A program made the position numbers and the translations under genes. Shown here piece by piece: positions 16,868 to 24,115 of a DNA stretch of 64,000 nt. Each line of letters opens with the position of its first letter. Position 1 is the stretch's first letter. Source of the stretch: JBCBKU01 sp038521345. Lineage in GTDB: Bacteria > Pseudomonadota > Alphaproteobacteria > Rhodobacterales > Rhodobacteraceae. The notes below the pieces were generated by a model. It had not been told where the DNA came from. It searched no databases and saw only the letters and a program-made list of their open reading frames with translations. The stretch covers positions 286,891 to 350,890 of the forward strand of contig JBCBKU010000002.1 in NCBI GenBank assembly GCA_038521345.1. The letters run 5' to 3'.

Positions 16868-18175
16868 CTAGTGGATAAAACAGAGTGTGTCGAAGGACCG
16901 CCGCCAGTTGGACACTTCGGCTGCGATCCCGGACTCCGTCAGGCCGCGACTGATCAGTTTCGCCAGTTGTTCCGCGTCCTTTGAGGTCACGCCCCAGCGA
17001 ACCAACTCAGGCGTACCAATTCTCAAACCATTCATGTCGCCTTCAACGGCCGCAATGGGTAGGCCGATGCCGCAGGCCAGAAAGCCGGCTTTTCGCAGGG
17101 TCTTGGATGCCGCTTGACCGCCTCCGAAGGCAGAGGCTTCAACGGCGAATTGATGGGAGTTTGTGAAGCCGTCCGCCCCCGCGAACACTGGCACACCGTT
17201 GTCGTTCAGGGCCAGGGCCAAAGCCTGGGCGAGAGCGATCATCTCTTTTGCATAAGACACGCCAAAGTCTTTCCAATCCAGCATTGTCACGGCCAGAGCC
17301 GCTGTCTTGGCGGCATCGAAATTGGCGGTCATACCGGGAAACGCGATGGCGTCGAGCGCTTTTGCGATCTCGGCGTCATTGGTTACGATCAGACCTCCAG
17401 CGGGTCCACCAAGGCTCTTATAGGTACTCATCGTCATGAAATGGGCGCCCTCCGCGAGGGGATTGGACCAAGCCTGGCCCGCGATGATCCCGCATTGATG
17501 CGCGGCATCAAACATGACCTTGGCACCAACCTCGTCTGCAATCGCACGGACCTCGGCCACGGGGTGTTCGAACAGGTTCAAACTGCCGCCGACGGTGATG
17601 AGCTTCGGGCGTTCGGCCAGTGCTAGGACGCGAAGCTGATCCAAATCGACAGTGTAGCCATCGGCATTGACCGGCGCCTCGACCGTGCGCAAGCCGAACA
17701 GCCCCGCGCACCCCGCAAGGTGGTGCGTGACATGGCCGCCAATTGATGCAGGCGGGGCGATAATGGTGTCTCCTGCCTTGCAGGTCGCCATGAACCCGTA
17801 AAGGTTGGCCAACGCCCCCGAGGGCACACGGACTTCTGCAAACCGTGCATCAAACACCTCGGCACATAGTTGCGCTGCAATGACCTCGATCTCTTCGATC
17901 GCCTCCAGGCCCATTTCGTACTTGTCTCCCGGATACCCCAGAGATGGCCGCGAGCCGATGCCGGAAGACAAAAGCATTTCGGCCTTGGGGTTCATCACGT
18001 TCGTGGCCGGGTTGAGGTTGAAACACTCTTCCTCGTGGATCACCCGGTTGCGGTCAGCAAGAGCCTCTATACGGGCCATCAAGTCGGCGGATGACGCGCC
18101 GGATGCCCCGTTCGCTATGTCCTGCACCCGGGCTTCGCAGTCTGCGGGGACCCAATTTCGTTCTGCAAGCGTCAT
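16868..18175 (-). CDS. Divergent serine hydroxymethyltransferase-family PLP enzyme
   Basis: A 435-residue fold-type I PLP enzyme. Recognisable SHMT positions: GYPGDKYEMG (GYPGxRYYGG in GlyA), FDAAHQCGIIAG (Asp to the PLP ring nitrogen) and STYKSLGGPAGG with the PLP lysine (TTTHKTLRGPRGG in GlyA). The His before the Lys is replaced by Tyr, and overall similarity to GlyA is low, so it probably acts on a modified serine/threonine-like amino acid; the substrate is unknown. I chose the ATG at 18175 because GGAGG sits 7 bases upstream. A decayed LysR gene lies just behind it. Confidence 0.75.
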   Translation of the reverse strand: MTLAERNWVPADCEARVQDIANGASGASSADLMARIEALADRNRVIHEEECFNLNPATNVMNPKAEMLLSSGIGSRPSLGYPGDKYEMGLEAIEEIEVIAAQLCAEVFDARFAEVRVPSGALANLYGFMATCKAGDTIIAPPASIGGHVTHHLAGCAGLFGLRTVEAPVNADGYTVDLDQLRVLALAERPKLITVGGSLNLFEHPVAEVRAIADEVGAKVMFDAAHQCGIIAGQAWSNPLAEGAHFMTMSTYKSLGGPAGGLIVTNDAEIAKALDAIAFPGMTANFDAAKTAALAVTMLDWKDFGVSYAKEMIALAQALALALNDNGVPVFAGADGFTNSHQFAVEASAFGGGQAASKTLRKAGFLACGIGLPIAAVEGDMNGLRIGTPELVRWGVTSKDAEQLAKLISRGLTESGIAAEVSNWRRSFDTLCFIH

Positions 18176-18285
18176 CGACAAGCCTCCGTTTCGCACAGTC
18201 TGCCCTTCTGTGCGGTAACCGTGCAAAGCAGAATTGTGACTGCTCAGCGTCGAAAGACCAAGGCTGGGTTTTGAGCGTTGCACTC

Positions 18286-18540
18286 AAGCGCCTCAAAGGA
18301 CCATCTCTGAACGGCTTGGGCGTCGTGCGGACAGCCGGAGAGGCTGGTCTTCTGCCAGAACTCACGACGGCTTTTTATGAATTGGCGGACGCGATCCAAG
18401 AGCTCCGCATTCTAAGGCCGGGTGCCAATCTTCTTATTGTCGCACTGCCGGGGCTTGCACAGATCCTTGTCCCGCGAGGGTCGCTTTATCGAGGAGGCGA
18501 TCCCTCGCCCGCACTCAGAACGACGTGGGCCTTAGGCGGC
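18286..18540 (+). pseudogene. Remnant of a LysR-type (GcvA-like) regulator
   Basis: In one frame about 85 codons read like pieces of a GcvA-type LysR protein: RLKGPSLNGLGVVRTAG resembles the N-terminal RLPSLNGLRVFEAAG; then, with the helix-turn-helix missing, LPELTTAFYELADAIQELR resembles the linker helix (LTEAFDRLADAVERLR); then LLIVALPGLAQILVPRG resembles the first strand of the effector domain. The frame is open, but there is an internal deletion of about 70 codons and the C-terminal 200 residues are gone. It is divergent from the SHMT-like gene, where a living LysR regulator would be expected. Read by eye, not by alignment. Confidence 0.5.
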
Positions 18541-18984
18541 ATAGTCCTCGGTACGACTTTCTTCCATTGTCAGTAACTTACCTTCTTTCCAAAGCGCTAT
18601 CTCGCATTCCATCCCATCCGTGTCTTGAAACGACATGACTTGAACCATTCCGAAATCTCTGATGCGTCCGTCGCTCGCACCGCACTCCACCAGTCTCTTT
18701 CGCAGTGTTTCAAACGACGCGGGAGATGGCACGTTGATGGCAAAGTGGTCGACGTGCCCACGCGCAAACATCTTGGGCAGTCCTTTCTCATGTTCGCTGG
18801 GCCAGGTCACTTCGAACGGGTGAAGGCAGAATCCGGACCCCAGATCGATCAAGGCGTGCCGCAACGCCCCTTCGTCCAGATCCATGCGGACTTTGGCATC
18901 GAAGTTGCGCTCATAAAAATCAATGAAGCGGTCAAGGTCCTCGGTGACGATCGTGACGTGATTGCATCCGTTTGTCAGTGCCAT
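18532..18984 (-). CDS. VOC (glyoxalase/bleomycin-resistance) family protein
   Basis: A 150-residue protein with two beta-alpha-beta-beta-beta modules. Probable metal ligands are His in NGCNHVTIVTED, His in HVDHFAINVPS and Glu in DGMECEIALW. The fold supports glyoxalases, extradiol dioxygenases and resistance proteins; the substrate is not evident. AAAGGAG lies before the ATG. It is divergent from a MarR gene across a gap carrying two operator-like palindromes, so it is probably the target of that regulator. Confidence 0.85.
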   Translation of the reverse strand: MALTNGCNHVTIVTEDLDRFIDFYERNFDAKVRMDLDEGALRHALIDLGSGFCLHPFEVTWPSEHEKGLPKMFARGHVDHFAINVPSPASFETLRKRLVECGASDGRIRDFGMVQVMSFQDTDGMECEIALWKEGKLLTMEESRTEDYAA

Positions 18985-18999
18985 TGCGAATCTCCTTTA

Positions 19000-19037
19000 G
19001 TCAGGTTGCCTGACGAAAAGTAATCAGGTTACCTGAC
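19000..19037. promoter_or_regulatory. Twin palindromic operator for MarR regulator
   Basis: Two nearly identical palindromes, TCAGGTTGCCTGA (19001-19013; with flanks GTC...GAC) and TCAGGTTACCTGA (19024-19036), are spaced 23 bases start to start, about two helical turns. They fill the gap between the divergent VOC and MarR genes. Spacing and symmetry fit binding of two winged-helix dimers, and control of both genes, by the adjacent MarR protein; this is inferred. Confidence 0.75.
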
Positions 19038-19058
19038 GATATGTCAAGTGGGCCGTCA

Positions 19059-19583
19059 ATGACCGATAACTCTGCCTTGGAAACCGAATTGGCCAGGTTG
19101 CAGGCCGAAGGGATCGCTGTGCTGCGCGAAGGCAGACCAAGGGTACCGCCCCTTCAGTTTCTGCTGTTTCATTTGGCCGAGTGGATCGATCAGCGTCATA
19201 TCGCGGCGATCCAGAAGACCTTTCCGGACGGTCGCCGAACGTTCAACCCGGTGTTCATTCACTTGCCAGCTGACGGATGCCGTCTGACAGACCTCGCACG
19301 AATGGCCAATATGTCGAAGCAGGCCATGGCCGAGATCGTCGAGGAAATGATTGCGTTGGGCTATCTGGCCCGCTTCCCGGATCCTAGCGACCGTCGGGCA
19401 AAGATAATTGTTCGAGCTCCCAAGGGTCTGGAGGCTCATATGGCCGCGATGGAAGCTTTTGCCGAGGTCGATGACACACTCGCTGGATACTTGGGCAAGG
19501 AGCGTCTGATCCAGCTCCGACAAGAACTTGGGAACGCTCTCGCGGCGATCGGTGCTGAAGACGGCGAGACGCATAATTCGTAG
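19059..19583 (+). CDS. MarR family transcriptional regulator
   Basis: A 174-residue winged-helix regulator. The recognition region is LTDLARMANMSKQAMAEIVEEM near residues 82-102, followed by the wing FPDPSDRRAKIIV. N- and C-terminal helices form the dimer interface. I prefer the ATG at 19059, which has AAGTGGG upstream; the in-frame ATG at 19041 abuts an operator and lacks a ribosome site. It is divergent from the VOC gene and probably represses both through the twin palindromes between them. The inducer is unknown. Confidence 0.85.
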   Translation: MTDNSALETELARLQAEGIAVLREGRPRVPPLQFLLFHLAEWIDQRHIAAIQKTFPDGRRTFNPVFIHLPADGCRLTDLARMANMSKQAMAEIVEEMIALGYLARFPDPSDRRAKIIVRAPKGLEAHMAAMEAFAEVDDTLAGYLGKERLIQLRQELGNALAAIGAEDGETHNS

Positions 19584-19772
19584 TACGCGTCGGGCGCTCT
19601 CCGATAGTCGATGCTGCCAACTGGATGGGCCGGCTGGACGTCTGGTCTGGCGCGGCATTCAGAGCTTTTGTTGCCGACCAACCCGGCCAAATTTGTGCCC
19701 TTGAAAGTTTGGCACGCACTGCCATTCTGACGTTCTCTGCTTTTTGTGGCAGTTTCCGGTGACGGAGGCCCG

Positions 19773-20336
19773 ATGGGCGACGCCTATGAACCCTCTGAGT
19801 TGCCCGCGCCTCCGTGGCGATCGCCGCGATTGATCCTTCGTCCATTCGATCACATGGATGCGCTGGCCGCCCATGCAGCCTTCGACTCCGATGAGGCAGT
19901 TTGGAAGTTCAACCCCGGATATGCTCCTACACTCGAACATCGCAAAGCGACCATCACACGGTTCTCGATGCTGCATCGACAGTTTGGGTTTGGCCCCTGC
20001 GCTGCGTTTCTGCCCGATGAGGGCGGTGCGGAGGGCGTCTTGGTCGGTCAAGGTGGGCTCAATCCCTACATCTATGACCAGCGAGACGGCTCGCGAACCG
20101 TTGAGTGGGAGGTCATGTATAAACTGGCGCGACCTTATCGGGGAAAGGGTTATGCGACCGAGATCGCGCAGTTCTGGGTTGAGTTCGCCTTCGAGGTTGT
20201 GCGCCTGCGGCGTCTGCACATCTGCCCCGTGAAGGCGAATTCGGCGTCTATCGCCGTGCTCCAGCGGCTGGGAGCAAGGTTTGAGGACGATTGGCTCGAC
20301 CCGGATGTCGTCATCGCAACGATCGAAGCTTCTTGA
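19773..20336 (+). CDS. GNAT family N-acetyltransferase (RimJ/RimL type)
   Basis: A 187-residue acetyltransferase. The N-terminus RSPRLILRPFDHMD and the acetyl-CoA loop RPYRGKGYATE near residue 125 are characteristic, with the late NSASIAVLQRLG motif. The group acetylates amines of proteins, amino acids or drugs; the substrate is unknown. The ATG at 19773 follows GGAGG. It stands alone, with 189 bases before it and 331 after. Confidence 0.85.
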   Translation: MGDAYEPSELPAPPWRSPRLILRPFDHMDALAAHAAFDSDEAVWKFNPGYAPTLEHRKATITRFSMLHRQFGFGPCAAFLPDEGGAEGVLVGQGGLNPYIYDQRDGSRTVEWEVMYKLARPYRGKGYATEIAQFWVEFAFEVVRLRRLHICPVKANSASIAVLQRLGARFEDDWLDPDVVIATIEAS

Positions 20337-20667
20337 ATATCTCTTCACGATTGGACGGATCGACAACGGGCGGGCACCGAGCGAGGGCACATCCGGGGAA
20401 GGTCGAATAGCGGTCGCTTTGGGTTCAGAGCGAGTTTCTGATGCCTCCACCCGAGAAGCCGGGCATGTTTTGTTCCCGCAAGGTCAGCCCGCGAACAAAA
20501 CCGCACGTGCTCCAAAGCCCGTCTTGCTGAGTTCAGATCCCAAAGGTGGCCCTGAAGCCTGAGCAAACCTAAGCAAGGCTCCAAGCCAATTGCATTGCAC
20601 CGAGCCCACGGTGCGCGAACGAGATCAATGGGTTCTTGCGTGGGTTTCCTGCTGTTGGTGGTGTGCC
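20337..20667. other. Intergenic stretch, no gene seen
   Basis: 331 bases between the GNAT and TetR genes. Frames on both strands look like chance reading and have no ribosome site. The only structure I see is an inverted repeat with 9-bp arms (20467-20475 GTTTTGTTC and 20493-20501 GAACAAAAC). The composition is more uneven than in neighbouring genes and it could be a decayed sequence, but I cannot identify it. Confidence 0.5.
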
Positions 20668-21273
20668 TTATCGGCGACGCAATACAGACAGCGCCAGTTC
20701 CAGAGTCTCTTGAATCTGGTCTTTGTCTTGATCCGCGGCGCGTTGCGTGAGTGCCAGGGCGATCTGTTCGGAAAGATAACGTGCGGTGGAACCGACCGGA
20801 CGGTCAGCAGCCCAATCACCGGCGTCTCGGCGGGCCACGAGGAAGTCTTCATAGGCTCGCACCGCTGTGGCATCAATTTCTTCCACACGCTGGCGTGTCA
20901 ATGGACCCAGGCGGTGCTTTCCTGCCCGCATTTTATAGAAAAGACAGCCCGTCTCCATCTTTGGGTCACGACTTGCAAAATTGATCAAGGTATCGAGGGT
21001 TTCGTCCAGCGTTGCCTGCTTTGAGAGGACTTCGAATATGCCGGACAAGACCTGCTCGGCATAGCGGTCAAGCACCGCGCGCATGAACCCATCCTCATTG
21101 CCGAACCCTCTGTATAGGGACGGCTTAGACACGCCAGCGCGTTTGCAAATCTCGTTCAGCGAGACGTCCGCCGGATCTTCGGACCAGTATGCCTGCATTG
21201 CGACATCCAGCGTCTTATCGGTGTCCAAAGTGCCTGGTCGTCCACGCGGCCGTTTGGGTTCATCTGAAGACAT
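20668..21273 (-). CDS. TetR family transcriptional regulator
   Basis: A 201-residue repressor with an Arg/Pro-rich N-terminus (KRPRGRPGTLD) and a helix-turn-helix VSLNEICKRAGVSKPSLYRGFGNED near residues 38-62. The C-terminal ligand domain is of the AefR-like or TetR_C group, ligand unknown. It is divergent from a secreted SnoaL-like protein; two TACC-N4-GGT palindromes in the shared promoter are probable binding sites, one of them only 5 bases from its own start. Confidence 0.9.
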   Translation of the reverse strand: MSSDEPKRPRGRPGTLDTDKTLDVAMQAYWSEDPADVSLNEICKRAGVSKPSLYRGFGNEDGFMRAVLDRYAEQVLSGIFEVLSKQATLDETLDTLINFASRDPKMETGCLFYKMRAGKHRLGPLTRQRVEEIDATAVRAYEDFLVARRDAGDWAADRPVGSTARYLSEQIALALTQRAADQDKDQIQETLELALSVLRRR

Positions 21274-21277
21274 TTCG

Positions 21278-21289
21278 TACCGATCGGTA
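21278..21289. promoter_or_regulatory. TetR operator 1
   Basis: Perfect 12-bp palindrome TACCGATCGGTA, 5 bases upstream of the tetR start codon. This is typical of TetR-family operators. A good -35 box for the divergent gene, TTGACA, follows at 21298-21303. Binding by the adjacent TetR is inferred. Confidence 0.75.
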
Positions 21290-21320
21290 ATTTAATATTG
21301 ACAGCTTCACCTGGAAACCG

Positions 21321-21332
21321 TACCAGTTGGTC
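21321..21332. promoter_or_regulatory. TetR operator 2 (imperfect)
   Basis: TACCAGTTGGTC has the same TACC-N4-GGT pattern as the perfect palindrome 43 bases away (about four helical turns). It lies where the -10 region of the SnoaL-like gene should be, 17 bases behind TTGACA, so a bound repressor would block that promoter. Confidence 0.5.
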
Positions 21333-21397
21333 CGTAAATTTACAAGCCGGGGCTGAATAGACTGTGAACGTCCCGGTGCACACATGGAGAGACCTAC

Positions 21398-21871
21398 ATG
21401 AAAAAGACACTGACAGCCGCCGTTCTGGCCGTGATTACACTGGCGGGTACAGCCTTTGCAGGGGATCGCGACACTGTTCGCGCGTTCTATACCGACATTC
21501 TCACGGACCCGGCGGCGACAACCGAAGAGCGCTACTACGAGGTCTTTTCGCCCGAGGTTGTCTCGATCCCCACACCTCCCGGCGGTGAAGGTGCACAAGG
21601 CATGCTCAACACCATCGCCTTTCTGGGTCAGGTCGTGCCGGATCTGGAATGGGAGCCACAGGAGATCATTGATCTCGGCGACGGACGTTTTGTCGTGCGC
21701 AGTCTATTCCGGGGTACACCGGTCGGTCCGTTCTTCGGAGTCGATCCGGCCACCGGAAAGAACTTTGAGGCCATGTCCATCGACATCGTGACCGTGGAAG
21801 ACGGGCGCATCACTCTCACCTATCACCTGGAAGACTGGACCGGCGTGATTGCGCAGTTGATGGCTGAGTAA
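21398..21871 (+). CDS. Secreted SnoaL-like / ester cyclase family protein
   Basis: A 157-residue protein with a Sec signal peptide (MKKTLTAAVLAVITLAGTAFA, cut after AFA) and a NTF2-like SnoaL fold: FYTDIL, a loop with YEVFSPEVV, then VVPDLEWEPQEIIDLGDGRFVVR and the end DWTGVIAQL. The fold serves polyketide cyclases and many small-molecule binders; the role here is unknown. The divergent TetR gene and its operators suggest that it is induced by a small ligand. A hairpin follows the stop. Confidence 0.85.
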   Translation: MKKTLTAAVLAVITLAGTAFAGDRDTVRAFYTDILTDPAATTEERYYEVFSPEVVSIPTPPGGEGAQGMLNTIAFLGQVVPDLEWEPQEIIDLGDGRFVVRSLFRGTPVGPFFGVDPATGKNFEAMSIDIVTVEDGRITLTYHLEDWTGVIAQLMAE

Positions 21872-21896
21872 GGGCGACGACCTCCTAACTCATGAG

Positions 21897-21934
21897 CAGT
21901 CGGGGCGATGTGCGGCGAAAGTCTGCCCCGACTG
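21897..21934 (+). terminator. Probable terminator after SnoaL-like gene
   Basis: A perfect 10-bp stem, CAGTCGGGGC with GCCCCGACTG, spans an 18-base loop and is followed by a short TGCTTT tract. It begins 26 bases after the stop. The long loop and weak T-run make termination plausible but not certain. Confidence 0.55.
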
Positions 21935-22017
21935 TGCTTTCGAATGCATCGGCGCAGCGGTGTTTGTGAAGCTGCTCGGACCGCGGCCGCTTTGCCCCCT
22001 TTGGTCTGGGTTGGGAC

Positions 22018-22575
22018 CTAGGGTAGATCGCGGGAGAGGGCGTCCATCAGGCTGTCCACGTCCGTCACCCGGGTCACGAAGGTGGCGAGCGACGGATCGG
22101 CGAAGCCTTCGTCAATAACATGCTGCACCAAGCTTTGAAGCGGCGCCCAGTAGCCGTTGATATCGAGAAGAAAAATCGGTTTGCGATGCAGACCCAATTG
22201 GCGCCAAGTCAGGACCTCGAAGAACTCATCCAGAGAGCCCGCGCCGCCCGGAAGTACGACAATGGCGTGGGAGTTCATGAACATGACCTTTTTGCGCTCG
22301 TGCATGTTCTCGGTAACGATAAAGCGCGTCAGATCACGTTTGCCCTCTTCGACATCCAGAAGGTGCACCGGAATCACGCCAAGGGATTCTCCGCCGGCCG
22401 CCTTTCCGGCACGGGCCACTGCACCCATAAGACCCACATCACCCGCGCCGTAGACGAGTGTGTGTCCCGCCCCCGCGAGTGCTGTCCCAAGATCTGTCGC
22501 CGCCTTCAGGTAGGCCGGATCGTTGCCGGGCCGTGAGCCGCAGAACACGCAGATCGCGCGCGTCATTTCGTCCAT
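22018..22575 (-). CDS. LOG family protein (cytokinin riboside 5'-monophosphate phosphoribohydrolase type)
   Basis: A 185-residue Rossmann protein of the TIGR00730 family. The N-terminus ICVFCGSRPGNDPAY and the middle YGAGDVGLMGA are typical. The active motif PGGxGTxxE appears as PGGAGSLDE, a conservative Thr-to-Ser change. The family cleaves the base-ribose bond of nucleoside monophosphates. Two in-frame ATGs (22575 and 22566) are possible and neither has a strong ribosome site. It is divergent from the LysM gene. Confidence 0.88.
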   Translation of the reverse strand: MDEMTRAICVFCGSRPGNDPAYLKAATDLGTALAGAGHTLVYGAGDVGLMGAVARAGKAAGGESLGVIPVHLLDVEEGKRDLTRFIVTENMHERKKVMFMNSHAIVVLPGGAGSLDEFFEVLTWRQLGLHRKPIFLLDINGYWAPLQSLVQHVIDEGFADPSLATFVTRVTDVDSLMDALSRDLP

Positions 22576-22689
22576 CGTGGTTGCCGTGCTTTCCGGAGAG
22601 GTGTTTTGACCCCTGATACCGGGGTTGATATGGTCTCTCAAGCGTCAGCGACTGCCCGCTGACCGCGATGGCATGGGGATGTTTTCGGT

Positions 22690-24051
22690 ATGAACTCGAC
22701 GCGGCTTATCGGTGCCGGCGTGGTGGCGGCCATTCTGGGCGTTACGCTTTGGCTATTTGGTACCGGGGCTTCCGACGATGTGGCCGAGGCCCCGGACACA
22801 CCCGAGGTCGTGGAGCCGGAACAGGTTGCTGCGACAGAGCCGTCCGTAACGGCAGAGGAGCCGAGCCCGGTTCTGGCTCCTGCATCCGACCCAGAGGTGC
22901 CCGAGGCGATCGAGGAAACGGCCGATGCACCGGAATCCGACGCCTTGCCCGACGCCGAGAGCGCGACTGCACCGGCCGAGCCACCGGCGGTTCCGCTTGC
23001 GACGCCAGCCGCACCTGAGCCGCCCAGCTTTGACATTGTTCGTGTGGAACCCGATGGAAGTGCGCTGGTTGCCGGGCGTGCCGAGCCGGGTACGACGGTC
23101 CAAATCGAACTGGATGGTCTTGCCGTGGCGACGGTCGAAGCCGATGCGACCGGTGGTTTCGTCTCGATGACTGATCTTGGCGTTTCGACCGAAGGTCGGG
23201 TCCTGTCCCTGTCGAGCGCCGACGATGAGGGCAGCGCGCCCGTTGCGTCGCGCCAGTCCGTATTTTTGGCGCCGGTGGAACCGCCGGCGGCGCCCGAGCC
23301 TGAACCCGAGTTGGCCGAGGCTCCCGAGGCCGCGCCGGTCGAACCCGAGGCCGAGACAGCTGAGGTGCCCGAGGAACCGGCCCCCGCACCGCTTAGCGAA
23401 ACCGAAACCGAGCTGGCAGCCCGTCTCGATGCGCCATCGCAGCAAGACGCTCCGAGCGTCGAAGCCGGGTCCGAGCTTCCGAGAGCCGTGATCGAGACAC
23501 CTGAAGCCCCGGCGGTAATTCTTGCCGACGAAGGCGGGCTTCGGGTGCTGCAAAACCCGGCGCCTGCGCCCGACGTGATGGACAACGTCGTGATCGATGC
23601 AATCACCTATGACGAGACCGGAGAGGTCTTCATCGCAGGCCGAGGATCGGACGACGAAGGCTTCGTGCGGATCTATCTCGACAACGAACCGATTGAAACG
23701 GCACGGATTGCCGAGGATGGCGGCTGGCGCACCCCGCTGCCCAATGTCGATACGGGCGTCTACACGCTGCGGGTTGATCAGGTCGATGCAACGGGGGCTG
23801 TCGTGTCACGGATCGTGACGCCGTTCCGTCGCGAGGCTGCTGAGACGATCCTTGCACTTGGCGCCGAGGCACTTGAGACGCCGTCTCCGATCGAACGGAT
23901 CATCGTTCAACCCGGCAACACGCTTTGGGGAATCTCGGAAGGGGCCTATGGGGACGGTCGCCTGTTCCTTAAGATCTTTCAGGCCAATGCGGAAGATATT
24001 CGGGATCCGAACCTGATCTATCCAGGGCAGGTCTTTACAGTGCCGAACTGA
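22690..24051 (+). CDS. LysM domain cell-envelope protein with acidic Pro/Glu/Ala-rich linkers
   Basis: A 453-residue protein. Residues 4-26 form a membrane anchor (LIGAGVVAAILGVTLWLF). A long Glu/Pro/Ala stretch (about 28-112) is followed by an Ig-like module (113-180), a second Pro/Glu stretch (195-235), another Ig-like module (295-375) and a C-terminal LysM (about 400-453: QPGNTLWGISEGAYGDGRLF ending in IYPGQVFTVPN). LysM binds peptidoglycan, so the linkers probably span the periplasm. This architecture is common but uncharacterised in roseobacters. Confidence 0.85.
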   Translation: MNSTRLIGAGVVAAILGVTLWLFGTGASDDVAEAPDTPEVVEPEQVAATEPSVTAEEPSPVLAPASDPEVPEAIEETADAPESDALPDAESATAPAEPPAVPLATPAAPEPPSFDIVRVEPDGSALVAGRAEPGTTVQIELDGLAVATVEADATGGFVSMTDLGVSTEGRVLSLSSADDEGSAPVASRQSVFLAPVEPPAAPEPEPELAEAPEAAPVEPEAETAEVPEEPAPAPLSETETELAARLDAPSQQDAPSVEAGSELPRAVIETPEAPAVILADEGGLRVLQNPAPAPDVMDNVVIDAITYDETGEVFIAGRGSDDEGFVRIYLDNEPIETARIAEDGGWRTPLPNVDTGVYTLRVDQVDATGAVVSRIVTPFRREAAETILALGAEALETPSPIERIIVQPGNTLWGISEGAYGDGRLFLKIFQANAEDIRDPNLIYPGQVFTVPN

Positions 24052-24115
24052 CGGCGCTGGCGTTGCCTGACGCAGCGGTCTACCTAGATGCGGTAGAATT
24101 GGCGGGGCAGGCAGA

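Noticed and set aside
20467..20501. Inverted repeat GTTTTGTTC/GAACAAAAC considered as an insertion-sequence end or recombination site.
   Set aside because: No transposase or integrase frame is nearby and no target duplication is visible.
22638..23606. A 322-codon Ser/Gly/Ala-rich frame on the minus strand opposite the LysM gene.
   Set aside because: It mirrors the Pro/Glu/Ala-rich codons of the LysM gene and has no ribosome site; low-complexity shadow.
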